Assembly (NCBI GenBank): GCA_023053545.1
Contig: JAKZAN010000060.1
Coordinates: 186,001-250,000 of the forward strand
From: Lepidurus packardi
Taxonomy: Eukaryota; Arthropoda; Branchiopoda; Notostraca; Triopsidae
Direction of reading: 5' to 3'
Length of the DNA stretch: 64,000 bases
Part shown: positions 62,651 to 64,000 of the stretch, piece after piece
Layout: every line of letters starts with the position of its first letter
Position numbering within the stretch: position 1 is the stretch's first letter
The notes under the pieces: generated by a model
Told to the model about the DNA's origin: nothing
Database searches by the model: none
What the model saw: only the letters and a program-made list of their open reading frames with translations
Position numbers and translations under genes: made by a program

Positions 62651-64000
62651 AGGAATTAATTCAGACCGTAAGGAAATAGTTAAGTCCGTAAGGAATTAAT
62701 TCAGTCCGTAAGGAATTAATTAAGGAATTAATTCAGTCCGTAAGGATTTAATTCAGTCTGTAAGGTATTAATTCAGTCCGTAAGGAGTTAATTCAGTCCG
62801 TAAGGAATTAATTCAGTCCGTAAGGAATAACTTCGGTACGTAAGGAAATAATTCAGTCCGTAATGGATTAATTAAGTCCGTAATGAATTAATTCAGTCCG
62901 TATGAAATTAATTCAGTTCGTAAGGAATTAATTAAGGAATTAATTCAGTCCGTAAGGAATTAATTCAGTAAGAACGGAATTCAATCAATCCTAAAGAATT
63001 AATTCAGTCCGTAAGGAAATAATTCAGTCCGTAAGGAATTAATTCAGTCCGTAAGGAATTAATTCAGTCCATAAGGAATTAATTCAGTCCGTAAGGAATT
63101 AATACAGACCGTAAGGAATTAATTCAGTCCGTAATGAATTAATTCAGTCCGTAAGGAATTAATTTAGTCCGTAAGAAATTAATTAACTCCGTAAGGAATT
63201 AATTAAGTCCGTAAGGAATTAATTAAGTCCGTAAGGAATTAATTAAGTCCGTAAGGAATTAATTCAGTCCGTAAGGTATTAATTCAGTCCGTAAGGAATT
63301 ATTTAAGTCCGTAAGGAATTAATTCATTCCGTAAGAAATTAATTCAGTCCGTAATGGATTAATTAAGTCCGTAATGAATAAATTCAGTCCGTATGAAATT
63401 AATTCAGACCGTAAGGAATTAATTAAGGAAATAATTCAGTCCGTAAGGAATTAATTCAGTAAGAACGGAATTCAATCAATCCTAAAGAATTAATTCAGTC
63501 CGTAAGGAAATAATTCAGTCCGTAAGGAATTAATTCAGTCCGTAAGGAATTAATTCAGTCCGTAACGAATTAATTAAGTCCATAATGAATTAATTCAGTC
63601 CGTAAGGAATTAATTCAGTCCGTAAGGAATTAATTAAATCCGTACGGAATTAATTCAGTCCGTAAGGAATTAATTTAGTCCGTAAGGATTTAATTCAGTC
63701 CGTAAGGTATTAATTAAGTCCGTAAGGAATTAATTCAGTCCGTAAGGAATAAGTTCAGTACGTAAGGAATTAATTAAGTCCGTAATGGATTAATTCAGTT
63801 CGTATGAAATTAATTCAGTCCGTAAGGAATTAATTCAGTCCGTAAGGAATTAATTCAGTACGAACGGAATTCAATCAATCCTAAAGAATTAATTCAGTCC
63901 GTAAGGAAATAATTCAGTCCGTAAGGAAATAATTCAGTCCGTAAGGAAATAATTCAGTCCGTAAGGAATTAATTCAGTCCGTTAGGAATTAATTCAGTCC
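62645..64000 (+). repeat. 1613-bp tandem duplication, copy 2, cut by window edge
   Basis: Follows copy 1 with offset 1613. The offset falls to 1593 after loss of one monomer, then to 1293 after loss of exactly 300 bp between two TTAAATCCGTACGG sites (62041 and 62341 in copy 1, a single site near 63626 here). The copy runs off the right end. Confidence 0.75.

Larger units (their letters stand above)
42113..64000 (+). repeat. 20-bp satellite array, right part
   Basis: The same 20-bp satellite in the same orientation continues to the window edge, so the array is open at both ends and its true size is larger. This part repeats the marker variants of the left part and has the densest set of recent tandem duplications (239, 2495, 3420 and 1613 bp). 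Apart from satellite I see nothing in it: no gene, RNA gene or second transposon. The first 650 bases or so belong to a different higher-order block from the satellite just left of the insertion. Confidence 0.98.
58945..64000 (+). repeat. Terminal short units 7-9 (3618, 1293, >145 bp)
   Basis: CAGTACGAACGG recurs at short spacing here (58945, 62563, 63856). These short units are not full copies. They arise from two overlapping recent duplications (offset 3420 bp, then offset 1613 bp) followed by whole-monomer gains and losses. The last unit runs off the window. Confidence 0.7.

Noticed and set aside
1-64000. Telomeric repeat or subtelomeric simple repeat
   Set aside because: The monomer is 20 bp and unlike TTAGG, TTAGGG or TCAGG arrays; no telomere-type tract was seen.
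1-64000. Replication-origin iterons of a bacterial plasmid
   Set aside because: An array of 20-bp repeats tens of kilobases long with a poly(A)-tailed LINE is eukaryotic satellite; there are no replication genes.
1-64000. CENP-B box
   Set aside because: No match to the TTCG...CGGG core was seen in the monomer or its variants, so centromere function is not supported by this motif.
1-64000. tRNA, rRNA or other structured RNA genes
   Set aside because: No conserved tRNA or rRNA segments were seen; the only repeated hairpins are the inverted satellite monomers.

Overview
The window is almost entirely one head-to-tail satellite DNA array. The basic unit is a 20-bp monomer, TTCAGTCCGTAAGGAATTAA (65% A+T). 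At about 63.3 kb it would hold roughly 3,100 monomers. The only non-satellite DNA is an insertion of about 732 bp at 41381-42112. Read on the minus strand, it is the 3' end of a 5'-truncated non-LTR retrotransposon (LINE): the tail of an ORF2-like protein with a C-terminal Cys/His zinc-knuckle motif, a short 3' UTR and a poly(A) tail of 22. Kilobase-scale satellite plus an RNase-H-type LINE remnant indicates a eukaryotic heterochromatic (pericentromeric, centromeric or subtelomeric) locus, most likely from an invertebrate animal. I cannot name the species. No cellular gene, RNA gene or CRISPR array is supported.

Layout. Positions 1-41380 are left-hand satellite, 41381-42112 is the LINE fragment, and 42113-64000 is right-hand satellite in the same orientation. 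The array has several tiers. (1) 20-bp monomers. (2) Variant monomers in fixed order, marked by a diverged 39-bp dimer beginning CAGTAAGAACGG, a 12-bp truncated monomer, and single inverted monomers (CCTTACGG). (3) Higher-order units of about 0.6, 0.96, 1.27, 1.95-1.99 and 2.25 kb. (4) Very large units of about 9-13 kb, delimited by CAGTACGAACGG at 43, 4827, 13658, 23518, 35170, 47926, 58945, 62563 and 63856. The 23.5-58.9 kb stretch holds three clear large units.

History readable in the sequence. Clean tandem duplications can be placed to within a few bases: 2 x 239 bp at 49031-49508, 2 x 1266 bp starting at 26490, 2 x 2495 bp at 51726-56715, 3420 bp at 55841-62650, and 1613 bp starting at 61032. 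They share private variants, so they look recent, and they concentrate in the last 13 kb. Many length differences between paralogous blocks are whole numbers of monomers (20, 40, 60 or 300 bp), as expected from unequal exchange in monomer register. The LINE insertion is a rearrangement breakpoint: the satellite on its two sides comes from different higher-order positions, and about 647 bp of right flank aligns without gaps to satellite found near 14.6-15.2 kb.

The array has essentially no coding capacity. Each monomer carries TAA, and because 20 is not a multiple of 3, every frame is closed on both strands. Any function would be structural, or through satellite transcripts or protein binding. 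All alignments here were made by eye; no search or computation was run.
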